Part shown: positions 56,696 through 64,000 of the stretch, piece by piece | Layout of the letters: every line of letters starts with the position of its first letter | Numbering within the stretch: the first letter of the stretch is position 1 | Assembly: GCF_965363235.1 (NCBI RefSeq) | Contig: NC_134844.1 | Location: 51,022,872 to 51,086,871 of the forward strand | DNA: 64,000 nt | From: Mytilus galloprovincialis | Lineage: Eukaryota > Mollusca > Bivalvia > Mytilida > Mytilidae | Direction: 5' to 3' | The notes under the pieces: generated by a model | What the model was told of the DNA's origin: nothing | The model's input: only the letters and a program-made list of their open reading frames with translations | Databases searched by the model: none | Translations under genes and position numbers: made by a program

Positions 56696-59600
56696 GTAAG
56701 TACACCATACATTATTTTCTAAAGGACATCAAGATAAAAAAAAAAAAAAACAAGAAAAAACGAGTAAATGCCAAGTTACCGTCATAAGATTAGTTTTAAT
56801 AATTTCACTGATATTGTTTTTGACTTTTTGGCTAAAATTCGGTATACATGATTTATCCATGTAGTGTCAATACAATTATAATGCCTCACTTATGGCCTTA
56901 CGTTTGACTGTCTCTGCGTCTGAATAAAACTAAAAAAAGGTTAATACTTCCATAAACATAGAGTCAAGAACTGATCCATTCAAAATTCAAAATAGTGAAA
57001 TAATGTAAACTGAAGCAACACAACTTAAAGGATGAATAAATATAGAAATTTAACGATAGCTATCAATAAAAGACTTGAACGAAAGAGATAAAATATGCTT
57101 AATTATGAATATTACTTGCAGTCTAGTAAAATGAGTATCTTCGAATGTCTGCATAAACCAGAGGTCCATGTATGAAACGAGTTCTTTTTGTTTTTATTCC
57201 TGAACCTAAAATAAATAATACTAAAACAGTGCCTGTCTTTCAAATAGAAATACTTAAATTGAGAATGGAAATAGGGAATGTGTCAAAGACACAAGAGCCC
57301 GACCAAAGAGCAGAAAAAGCATATGACCAATAATAGGTCTTCATCGCAGCGCGAAAACCCCCGCACCCGATTGCGGGCATCAACTGGCCTCTTAACAAAA
57401 AAGTGTACTTGTTTAGCGTCACACTAAACACCGAAACAGGAATAAACTTTAATTAAAAAAAAATTTACCTGACTGACAAAGACGAGTTGTCTCTGACGTG
57501 GAACATGCGCAAACAATACGGCGAGACAGAACAAGTGTTGTGAGACCTCAACCCTCCCCCTATACTTCCAGCCAATGGCGAGACAGAACAAGTGTTGCAA
57601 GACCTCAACCCTCCCTATACTTCTAGCCAATGGCGGAACAGAACAAGTGTTGTGAGACCTCAACCCTCCCCCTATACTTCTTGCAAGACCTCAACCCTCC
57701 CTATACTTCTAGCCAATGGCGGAACAGAACAAGTGTTGTGAGACCTCAACCCTCCCTCTATACTTCTAGCCAATGGCGGAACAGAACAAGTGTTGTGAGA
57801 CCTCAATCATCCCCCTATACTTCTAGCCAATGGCGAGACAGAACAAGTGTTGTGAGACCTCAACCCTCTCCCTATACTTCTAGCAAATAACGGAACAGAA
57901 CAAGTGTTGTGAGACCTCAACCCTCCCCCTATACTTCTAGCCAATTGCGGAACAGAACAAGTGTTGTGAGACCTCAACCCTCGAACAGAAAAAGTGTTGT
58001 GAGACCTCAACCCTCCCCCTATACTTCTAGCCAATTGCGGAACAGAACAAGTGTTGTGAGACCTCAACCCTCGAACAGAAAAAGTGTTGTGAGACCTCAA
58101 CCCTCCCCCTATACTTCTAGCCAATGGCGGAACAGAAAAAGTGTTGTGAGACCTCAACCCTCCCCTAGTATTCTAGCCAATGGCGAGACAGAACAAGTGT
58201 TGTGAGACCTTAACCCTCTCCCTATACTTCTAGCCAATGACGGAACAGAACAAGTGTTGTGAGACCTCAACCCTTCCCTATACTTATGGCCAATGGCGAG
58301 ACAGAACAAGTGTTGTGAGACCTAAACCCTCCCCTATACTTCTAGCCAATGTAGAAATAACAAATATACATACAATGCTCCGTGTTGAAGGCCGTACTTT
58401 GACCTATAATGGTTTACTTTTATAAATTGTTATTTGGATGGATAGTTGTCTCATTGGCACTCATACCACATCTTCCTATATCTATATACAATGTTTACTT
58501 TATTGCATATAACCTGGGCAGTAATATGCATACTTTTTTCTCTAACTAATGTATGATGTCACAAACATGTCGAAATTTACATATACATGTACATATATGA
58601 CAAAAAATATCCACAAATGGAGATAGGGATATAAACGTCAATGAGACAACAAACTAATGACGAAAAAAAAATCAAAAGACATTAATTTTATAAACCTACA
58701 TGTAAGGGCTTATTAGTATATCTTGACTTGATAAACGTAAAAATAAAGTAAAACGTACCCTTTTTCAATAATTTCTAGCCTAAAACCTACTTTAAACTTT
58801 GAATGTCTATATATCCAGACTTAACTAATCGATCAGATCGGTAATCGAACACTAGTCAATCATATTCGATCAGTACTCGATTGATGACTTGAAGTCATCG
58901 ATCAGTAATCGATCAAACTCTCTCATGAGTTTGATCGATTAGCGATCGATTAGATTACTGATCGATTTAAGACCGATTACTGATGGATTAGTGATTGATT
59001 AATGACAGATTAGTGATTGTATTGTTATTGAGAAAACAATGCTATTCCAGAAATAAGCCTTATGAGAGACATGGATATATACTTTATCATGGTTAATGTT
59101 ATCATACTTATTTTCCTTGGTAAAATTTAACAGTTTTATGTGAACTAATTTTTCAGAAACTGATGGACCCCAGAGCGTCAATATACGCATTTTGTGCTGG
59201 ATAATGACGTGTCCTAATAATTCACACTTATTTGCTATCAACGTTAAAAATACTTGGGGAAAACGCTGTGACATTTTGTTATTTATGAGCTCGAAGCAGG
59301 ATAAGGATTTCCCAGCGATAGGTCTTGATACACAAGAAGGGCGTGATCATTTGACTGCTAAAGCCATGCAAGCATGGCGGTATGTGTATGAACATTACAG
59401 AGATAAAGCCGATTGGTTCCTAAAGGCAGACGATGACACTTACGTCATTGTAGAAAATCTGAAATACTTATTGAAAGATTATATTACAAGTGAACCTATT
59501 TTCTTTGGACAAAGCTTAGTTAAACCTGATATAAAACAACCTTTCAACTCAGGAGGACCGGGCTATGTTTTGAGTAAAGAGGCATTAATAAGACTCGGAA

Positions 59601-62198
59601 CAAAAGGAAATAGCAGTGAAGCATGTAAACAAGATGGGCACTCTGAAGATGTTAACGTTTCTAAATGCTTACTTAAATTCGGAGTTAAAATTGGAAATAC
59701 ATTAGATAAGCAACATCGGACGAAATTTCATCATTTGCCTATAGACAATTACCTATTTGGGAAATATCCTACGTGGTATTATAAATACAACACAAAGACG
59801 CCGCGCAAGGTAACTCATATATTGGGAAATTAAAGCAATATGCAGATGTAGAATTTACAAAAGAGAGACAATAGCTTAAAATATTATTTTTGAACAAACC
59901 CACCAAGTAAAAAAAGACCTTGTATCACTGGAATGTGAAAAGGGTGGATTTTGTTTGTTATTTGAACATAAGAATAAAGGAAAAAGAGTAGTACGGCGGC
60001 TTTGTGACAAATTGTGCACATCCTGCTATTTCTGTGTCCGCCATATTGGATATCACCGGAAGTAGGGGTTTTAAAGACATATGTCCTATAAATTGTATCC
60101 ATGAGAAGCACCAAAGAAAGGTTTCTGCACAATATAATGATAGAAGCAATACGTTAAAACACATTCCAATTACCCTCCCTAAAAATAAGCTTGTTTTAGA
60201 AATTTAGTACAATGTCCGCCATGTTGGATTTTACCGGAAGTAGGGATTTTGAAGACATCTAATCTATATTATATATCCAAAAGTAGCACATAACAAAGGT
60301 TTGTGACAGATATTATGATAGTAGCATGATAATAAAACCTTTTCACATACTAGCCATCGATATTGGGCTGATTTAAGTATTGTATAAACGATGAATAGTT
60401 GAGGAAGGTCTATGCAAAATTTCATGTCTGTAGCAGGATGTGCACAATTCGTCTTAAATATGTTTGTAGCCGCTGCACTAGAGGGAAGCATTAACATAAA
60501 ACATGATCTGCAATACAATAAAGTGATTTTTGATATGGATTATATTCTATATAAAAAAAGGAATATGTGATATGATTGACAATGAAACAAACAATTGGTA
60601 AAAATTAAATAATTATTGAAAATTACTTGCAGATTTTGACTTCTTATTAAGAAATAATTCATAGGGGCTTGGCACTTTATGACAAATATTTTACCATAAC
60701 ATCGCGATATATTCAAGCCCCAATGAATTATTTCGAAACTTGTAGGACAAATACGTTTTTTTTTTTTTTATTGAAGCTCTCTAGGTGGAGGTATTATTTA
60801 TGGGTATATATTTTTTTTATTGTTGAAGGCCGTACGGTGACCTTAATTGTATAGCTGTAACCTTCTATCTCATTTGGTCTTCATAATACAGGCATTTGTC
60901 TCATATATATATATCTTTTTAAAGGAATATGAAAGAGCAAAACAATTAAATACAGAACAAGTGCCTGTGCACTAAAACTATAAAAGCGTACTGAAAATGT
61001 TGAATCTTCTGATGCAATTTGATCTGTTACAGCCGATTTCATTGAGTGTTTAGACAAAGGTAAGTTCTTTGGTTATCTTGCTTGCTAGCTTAACCGTGAA
61101 GTCATTATTAGGTAAGGTATACTACCCTCCTTTCGAAGTAGGTTAGTCCTACAGACAGATAGATTGATTACCTGTCGGACTAGTTTACTCTTAAAGGAGG
61201 GTAGTTTGCCTAACCTAAAAATGACTTCACGGTTCAGCTAGGAAGCAAGCTAACTAAAGATATTACCTTTGCCTACACACTTAATGGAATCGGCCGTAAA
61301 TGTATCACGGATATTTGTGAAACAGTAGTCTCGGTAAATTGAGTAGCAAAACTATTCGGATTGCTATGTATGTCAAAATTGTCATTTAACACGTTATCAT
61401 AACTTTGATTAATTGGTTGATCGTTGGTTGATTGATGTTCAGTGGCAAGTATTTTATGCAAGTTGTGGACGAGAACAAATTAACTTTCAAAACAACATGT
61501 ACACTGTTATTCCGGTAAACGAGACAATCTGGAACAAAGTTTAAGGTAATGTGGACTGCCACTGCAACAGGCGAACTTTCTATCCATCAAATAGTATTTG
61601 CAATGGTTCCACACACTCGTTACTCGAGGCATTGGATTTAGCATCCCAAATTTTGACTGGACATGGCTACGTACACTCCACTCAACCAACAGGGACGCCG
61701 AGCTATGAAAAGTGTTTTATTGCCGGTCGGAAGAAGACCAAAGTGACCATAATTCTATCCTTAGATGATCACTAATTAAAACATCATTTTGAATTTGAAT
61801 ATCCAATCTTAAATTGAAATACCATACATACATTGCAGATAACAAAGTTAAAACTCTTATATCTCATGTAAAGTATAAAAAAAGGCCGTCACAAATGAGC
61901 AACATGAAAACAGCTAGCATGACTCAAAACGGCCTAGCGGTCAAGAAAAAAATACATGCAGACTAGTCATCAAGTTCTAAAATGATTTTACAAAAGTTTT
62001 AACAACCAATGTGTGACGCGACTCTTTAAATTCGATTTCAATTTTTAAAACTTACAATAACAGTCATCTTTCTCATTACAGAGCCCAGACAGTATGAGTG
62101 AATATGTTATATCGTTTCACTATGTTAAACCAGATTTGATGCATATCATAGATTTTTTCATATATCATATGAAACTATACAACGTCCACTCGACCTAA
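56389..62198 (+). CDS. C1GALT1-like: C1GALT1-like core 1 beta-1,3-galactosyltransferase, copy 2 (three exons)
   Basis: Spliced model join(56389-56695, 59157-59809, 62082-62198), 358 codons plus stop. A longer cytosolic tail (~27 residues), one membrane segment (about 28-47) and a polar stem give a type II Golgi protein. The catalytic domain shares with copy 1 the blocks NTWGKRC, LLFMSS, YVYEHYRDKADWF, KADDDTYVI (DDD at 194-196), GYVLSKEAL and EDV, and ends with WYYKYN. Intron phases (1, 0) and exon sizes match copy 1, so the two arose by tandem duplication. The expected activity is galactose transfer to O-GalNAc (family knowledge). The stem and the C-terminus differ from copy 1, so the partners or acceptors may differ. 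All conserved motifs are intact. Confidence 0.88.
57260..58365 (+). repeat. Family B repeat with internal minisatellite expansion
   Basis: The start 'atggaaatagggaatgtg', 'caaagacacaagagccc', 'ccgcacccgattgcggg' and 'cttaacaaaaaagtgtac' follows family B order up to the 'gacctcaaccctccccc' block. That block is then repeated in tandem (57515-58350) and followed by 'ctagccaatgtagaa', the normal continuation of family B. Confidence 0.75.
57515..58350 (+). repeat. Minisatellite, ~58-bp unit, about 15 copies
   Basis: Unit: 'ggcggaacagaacaagtg', 'ttgtgagacctcaaccctcc', 'ccctatacttctagccaat'. Some units are shortened to ~31 or ~35 bases (around 57680, 57985 and 58075). Variants alternate 'gcgagacag' and 'gcggaacag'. 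The frames 57630-57890, 57909-58205 (plus) and 57807-58157 (minus) are open only because of the repeat. Confidence 0.9.
58365..58485 (-). repeat. Family A fragment, reverse orientation
   Basis: 'gttgaaggccgtactttg', 'acctataatggtttac', 'agttgtctcattggcactc' and 'ataccacatcttcctat' form a clean reverse complement of the family A 5' end, directly abutting the family B copy. Confidence 0.75.
58815..59025. repeat. Inverted repeat built of degenerate TGATCGATTA units
   Basis: About a dozen variants of 'gatcgatta', 'gatcagtaatcgat' and 'cgattactgat' are arranged around a central palindrome 'gatcaaactctctcatgag' / 'ctcatgagtttgatc' (58910-58942). Likely a fold-back MITE. It ends ~130 bases before exon 2. 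Confidence 0.65.
59157..59809 (+). CDS. C1GALT1-like: C1GALT1-like copy 2, exon 2 (catalytic domain)
   Basis: Starts after 'aatttttcag', upstream of the first internal ATG (59192), so the true exon is longer than the ATG-to-stop frame. It encodes NIRILCWIMTCP, VKNTWGKRC, DWFLKADDDTYVIVE, SGGPGYVLSKEAL, HSEDVNVSKC and YPTWYYKYN. It ends 'cgcaag|gtaact' in phase 0. Confidence 0.9.
59990..60482. mobile_element. Small TIR element with an internal tandem duplication
   Basis: 'gcggctttgtgacaaattg', 'tgcacatcctgcta' (59995-60032) is mirrored by 'tagcaggatgtgca', 'caattcgtc...tttgtagccgc' (60431-60476). Inside, 'tgtccgccat.ttgga' followed by 'accggaagtagg' occurs at 60035 and 60212, a ~177-base tandem duplication. 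Non-coding. Confidence 0.6.
60651..60734. mobile_element. Mini-MITE related to the split MITE at 30696-31890
   Basis: 'gaaataattcataggggc' and 'caagccccaatgaattattt' are inverted ends. The middle 'tttatgacaaatattttacc' and 'cgatatattcaagcc' match the arm interior of the larger MITE. At 84 bp it is a deletion derivative. Confidence 0.65.
60820..60905 (-). repeat. Family A fragment, reverse orientation, diverged
   Basis: 'ttgttgaaggccgtacgg' and 'tgaccttaattgtatagc' ... 'catttggtcttcataatac'. A second trace at 60558-60590 ('gaatatgtgatatgattg', 'acaatgaaacaa') is plus-oriented. Confidence 0.55.
61027..61299. mobile_element. Palindromic MITE family P, copy 3 (~273 bp)
   Basis: Best preserved copy: 'ttacagccgatttcattg', 'gtttagacaaaggtaag', 'cttaaccgtgaagtcatt', 'aggtaaggtatactacc' ... 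'ggtagtttgcctaacct', 'aatgacttcacggttcagc', 'ttacctttgcctacacac', 'ggaatcggccgtaa'. It lies in intron 2 of C1GALT1-like copy 2. Confidence 0.8.
62082..62198 (+). CDS. C1GALT1-like: C1GALT1-like copy 2, exon 3 (C-terminus)
   Basis: 38 codons and TAA at 62196, after acceptor 'ctcattacag'. MSEYVISFHYVKPDLMHIID and FFIYHMKLYNV match exon 3 of copy 1 residue by residue for ~30 positions. It is shorter at the end (VHST versus IYSGEQQLNGNR). No polyadenylation signal stands out downstream. Confidence 0.85.
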   Translation, partial: SPDSMSEYVISFHYVKPDLMHIIDFFIYHMKLYNVHST

Positions 62199-62253
62199 CA
62201 GTCTTTAAGACAATACTCATAACGTCATTATTTCGTTTTGTTTTATATTATTA

Positions 62254-63166
62254 CTAGAACACACCCGCGAAATCGCGGGCATTCAGAGCGGAGTTAAAAG
62301 TATGTAAAGTGTTGTTAGAAGTTTTATACCTCCTCCTTCATTTCCAAAATTCCCAATTTTTGGTTTTCTATCAATTTCAATATGAACATACATTTAGTAT
62401 GTTATGAACATTTAAGTAAGGAGCCTGTAGTTCAGTGGTTGTCGTTTGTTTGTGTGTTACATATTTGTTTTTCGTTCCTTTTTTGTACATAAATAAGGCC
62501 GCTAGTTTTCTCGTTTGAATTTTTTTACATCGTCATTTCGGGGCCTTTTAAAGCTGAGTATGCGGTATGGGCTTTGCTCGTTGTTGAAGGCCGTCCGGTG
62601 ACCTATAGTCGTTAATTTTGGTCTCTTGTGGAGAGTTGTCTCAACATGGCAATCATACCACATCTATTTTTTTGTAATCAATGAATTTTGTAAAATATTT
62701 AATGAATGGAGAATTTCAGAAAAGGTATCAGAAGTTCACATGAATAATTTTAGCGCTTATCTGTATATTATTATATAAATAAAGTGTATTTACTTTCAAT
62801 TCTTAGTTTAGTAATCGATCCATGGTGGTCAATTGACATAGTATGCAGACCCTCTCCATTTAATAAACTCAGAACAGAATTAAAATACACTTTATTCGTA
62901 CTATTTGTTTGTTCAACGTATACAGAAAAACGCAAACCGGAAGTATAATCTGACTTAAAATTTCGTCCAATGACGGGACAATATCCGGATGCCTTTTTTC
63001 TCGTTTTTCTCCCAAAATAACTCAATCTGAATAATCATATGAATGGATGACAAATGCGACTATGCACTGTACATATAGGACACAGAGTCGTGTTGATTAA
63101 TTTATTGTGGAAAGAAGAGAAGCGACACCAAAAATGAGGTCTTCTCGTTTAATAGTATAGATATTG
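62254..63166. mobile_element. Non-coding element with 'CCCGCGAAATCGCGGG' hairpin end
   Basis: Starts 'actagaacacacccgcg'; the perfect palindrome cccgcgaaatcgcggg lies at 62268-62283. The probable far end is 'tcgtttaatagtatagat' (~63147-63164). I know this pair of ends from bivalve repeats, but the class is uncertain (Helentron-like hairpin end is one option). A family A copy is inserted in it (62410-62670). The minus frame 62771-63025 has no known motif. Confidence 0.45.
62410..62670 (-). repeat. Family A repeat, reverse orientation, nearly complete
   Basis: 'gagcctgtagttcagtgg', 'aataaggccgctagttttc', 'catcgtcatttcggggcc', 'gagtatgcggtatggg', 'ttgttgaaggccgtccgg', 'gtctcttgtggagagttg', 'ggcaatcataccacatc', each the reverse complement of family A blocks in reverse order. 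Confidence 0.8.
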
Positions 63167-63550
63167 ATGTTTTGGGAGGCGACTTTCCTGATATGGAACT
63201 TGAGCCCTAGTTTTGTTTGATAACTTTTATACTACTTATACGTCAAAATCAATATCAAATATTCAGCAGAATATTAAAGGGCTGTTTTTAATTGATGAAA
63301 ACTATGTCAAATGATCTCTTGTGTAACTGTATAGCTCTGTGTCAATACTTGTGTTTATTGTCGGTCATTAGTTATTGTTATGTTCGTATTTTACCAATTT
63401 AATGTTGACATCTTGTTATTAAAAAAGCGGTATTTTAAAGTAATTTATTAATTTTTTGACATCCTTTACATGAGTGAAATATTTGCCACTGGATATTTAA
63501 TATTTCTAACGAAAACTATGTCGATGAACTTTTACATTTTGTTTTATATA
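63167..63550. other. Gene-free stretch
   Basis: AT-rich sequence downstream of the hairpin-ended element, with no gene or clear repeat. Confidence 0.5.
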
Positions 63551-63735
63551 TAAAAAAGATGTGGTATGATTGCCAATGAGAAAAACTCTCCACAAGAGAC
63601 CAAAATGACACAGAAATTAACAATTATAGGTCACCGTACAGCCTTCAACAATGAGCAAAGCCCATACCGCATAATCAGCTATAAAAGGCCCCGAAATGAC
63701 AGAGTAAAACAATCTAAATGAGATAACCAAGTTGA
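63551..63735 (+). repeat. Family A repeat
   Basis: 'aaaaagatgtggtatgattg', 'gagaaaaactctccacaag', 'aatgacacagaaattaac', 'ataggtcaccgtacagcc', 'gagcaaagcccataccgc', 'ataaaaggccccgaaatg'. One of the least diverged 5' halves; the 3' half is missing. Confidence 0.8.
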
Positions 63736-64000
63736 ACGTTTATGTTTAATTATCTCTGCATAACCTAATTTTAAGTCTATAACATGGATGAATTCTAAAA
63801 CTCGTAAGCGAACTCGTCAGCAGTTTAAATTTAACAATTTTAGAAATAGTATTTTAACATTCCATATTTGGTGAATTTATCGTTAACACATATTCTTGTC
63901 ATTTCGAATATATGATTGGATGAGCAGACGGTTACAAATGCAATCCCGATCATGTTATTCTTATATGTAACTAAGCCTTTGTTTATGATGCTAAGTGAGG
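63736..64000. other. Gene-free end of window
   Basis: AT-rich; nothing supportable up to the window edge. Confidence 0.5.

Larger units (their letters stand above)
56696..59156 (+). other. Intron 1 of C1GALT1-like copy 2
   Basis: 'gtaagt' donor, 'aatttttcag' acceptor, phase 1. It is filled by a family B copy expanded into a minisatellite (57260-58365), a family A fragment (58365-58485) and a GATCGATTA inverted repeat (58815-59025). Confidence 0.8.
59810..62081 (+). other. Intron 2 of C1GALT1-like copy 2
   Basis: 'gtaact' donor, 'tttctcattacag' acceptor. It holds a TIR element (59990-60482), a mini-MITE (60651-60734), a family A fragment (60820-60905) and palindromic MITE P copy 3 (61027-61299). 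The frames in it (60669-60854, 61551-61775 and others) are unsupported. Confidence 0.75.

Noticed and set aside
57515..58350. CRISPR-like regular repeats, and open frames on both strands
   Set aside because: The units are contiguous, with no unique spacers, and derive from a dispersed repeat. The organism is an animal. The frames are open only because of the unit length and composition.
61551..61775. 74-codon plus-strand frame in intron 2 of copy 2
   Set aside because: Reads like ordinary protein in composition, but has no known motif, no splice support and no paralogous match in copy 1.

Overview
The window looks like nuclear DNA of a bivalve mollusc, most likely a marine mussel (Mytilus-like). 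This rests on strongly AT-rich sequence, spliced genes with GT..AG introns, and several dispersed repeat families I recognise from mussel and other bivalve DNA. It also rests on a tRNA-derived SINE ending in a 'gtggtgttgaaagtggcgttaaacaccaatc'-type tail region and a pearl-like element with ~140-bp core repeats. The species is an inference; no ribosomal or mitochondrial marker is present. Coordinates of repeats were read by eye and are good to a few bases at best unless a target-site duplication is quoted.

Layout. Bases 1-38,489 hold no host gene I can support. They are a mosaic of transposable elements: a ~8.45-kb fold-back element (5664-14116), a ~4.5-kb terminal-inverted-repeat (TIR) element (15375-19847), a ~1-kb TIR element (21296-22268) and a second fold-back element of ~3.77 kb (23861-27629). 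There is also a palindromic MITE apparently split by a Helentron-like element (30696-31890), a decayed reverse transcriptase on the minus strand (32771-34270), a tRNA-derived SINE (36961-37215), and many copies of two short dispersed families (called A and B here).

Bases 38,490-62,198 hold two tandem paralogous host genes on the plus strand, both encoding C1GALT1-like (core 1 beta-1,3-galactosyltransferase, GT31 family) type II membrane proteins. Copy 1 (38490-43806) and copy 2 (56389-62198) have the same three-exon plan with identical intron phases (1, then 0). Exon 1 encodes the cytosolic tail and membrane anchor, exon 2 the catalytic domain with a DDD metal-binding motif, and exon 3 a short C-terminus. 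They would act in the Golgi, adding galactose to O-linked GalNAc to make core 1 O-glycans, or a related reaction.

The 12.6 kb between the two genes contains an apparently intact two-ORF non-LTR retrotransposon (ORF1 46801-48702, ORF2 49040-52480). Next to it is a PIF/Harbinger-type element (52824-55514) with a TAA target-site duplication and a remnant that resembles the start of a Harbinger transposase. The introns of both genes are also full of repeats, including a ~58-bp minisatellite grown from inside a dispersed repeat (57515-58350). The last 1.8 kb (62,199-64,000) is again repeat-rich non-coding DNA.
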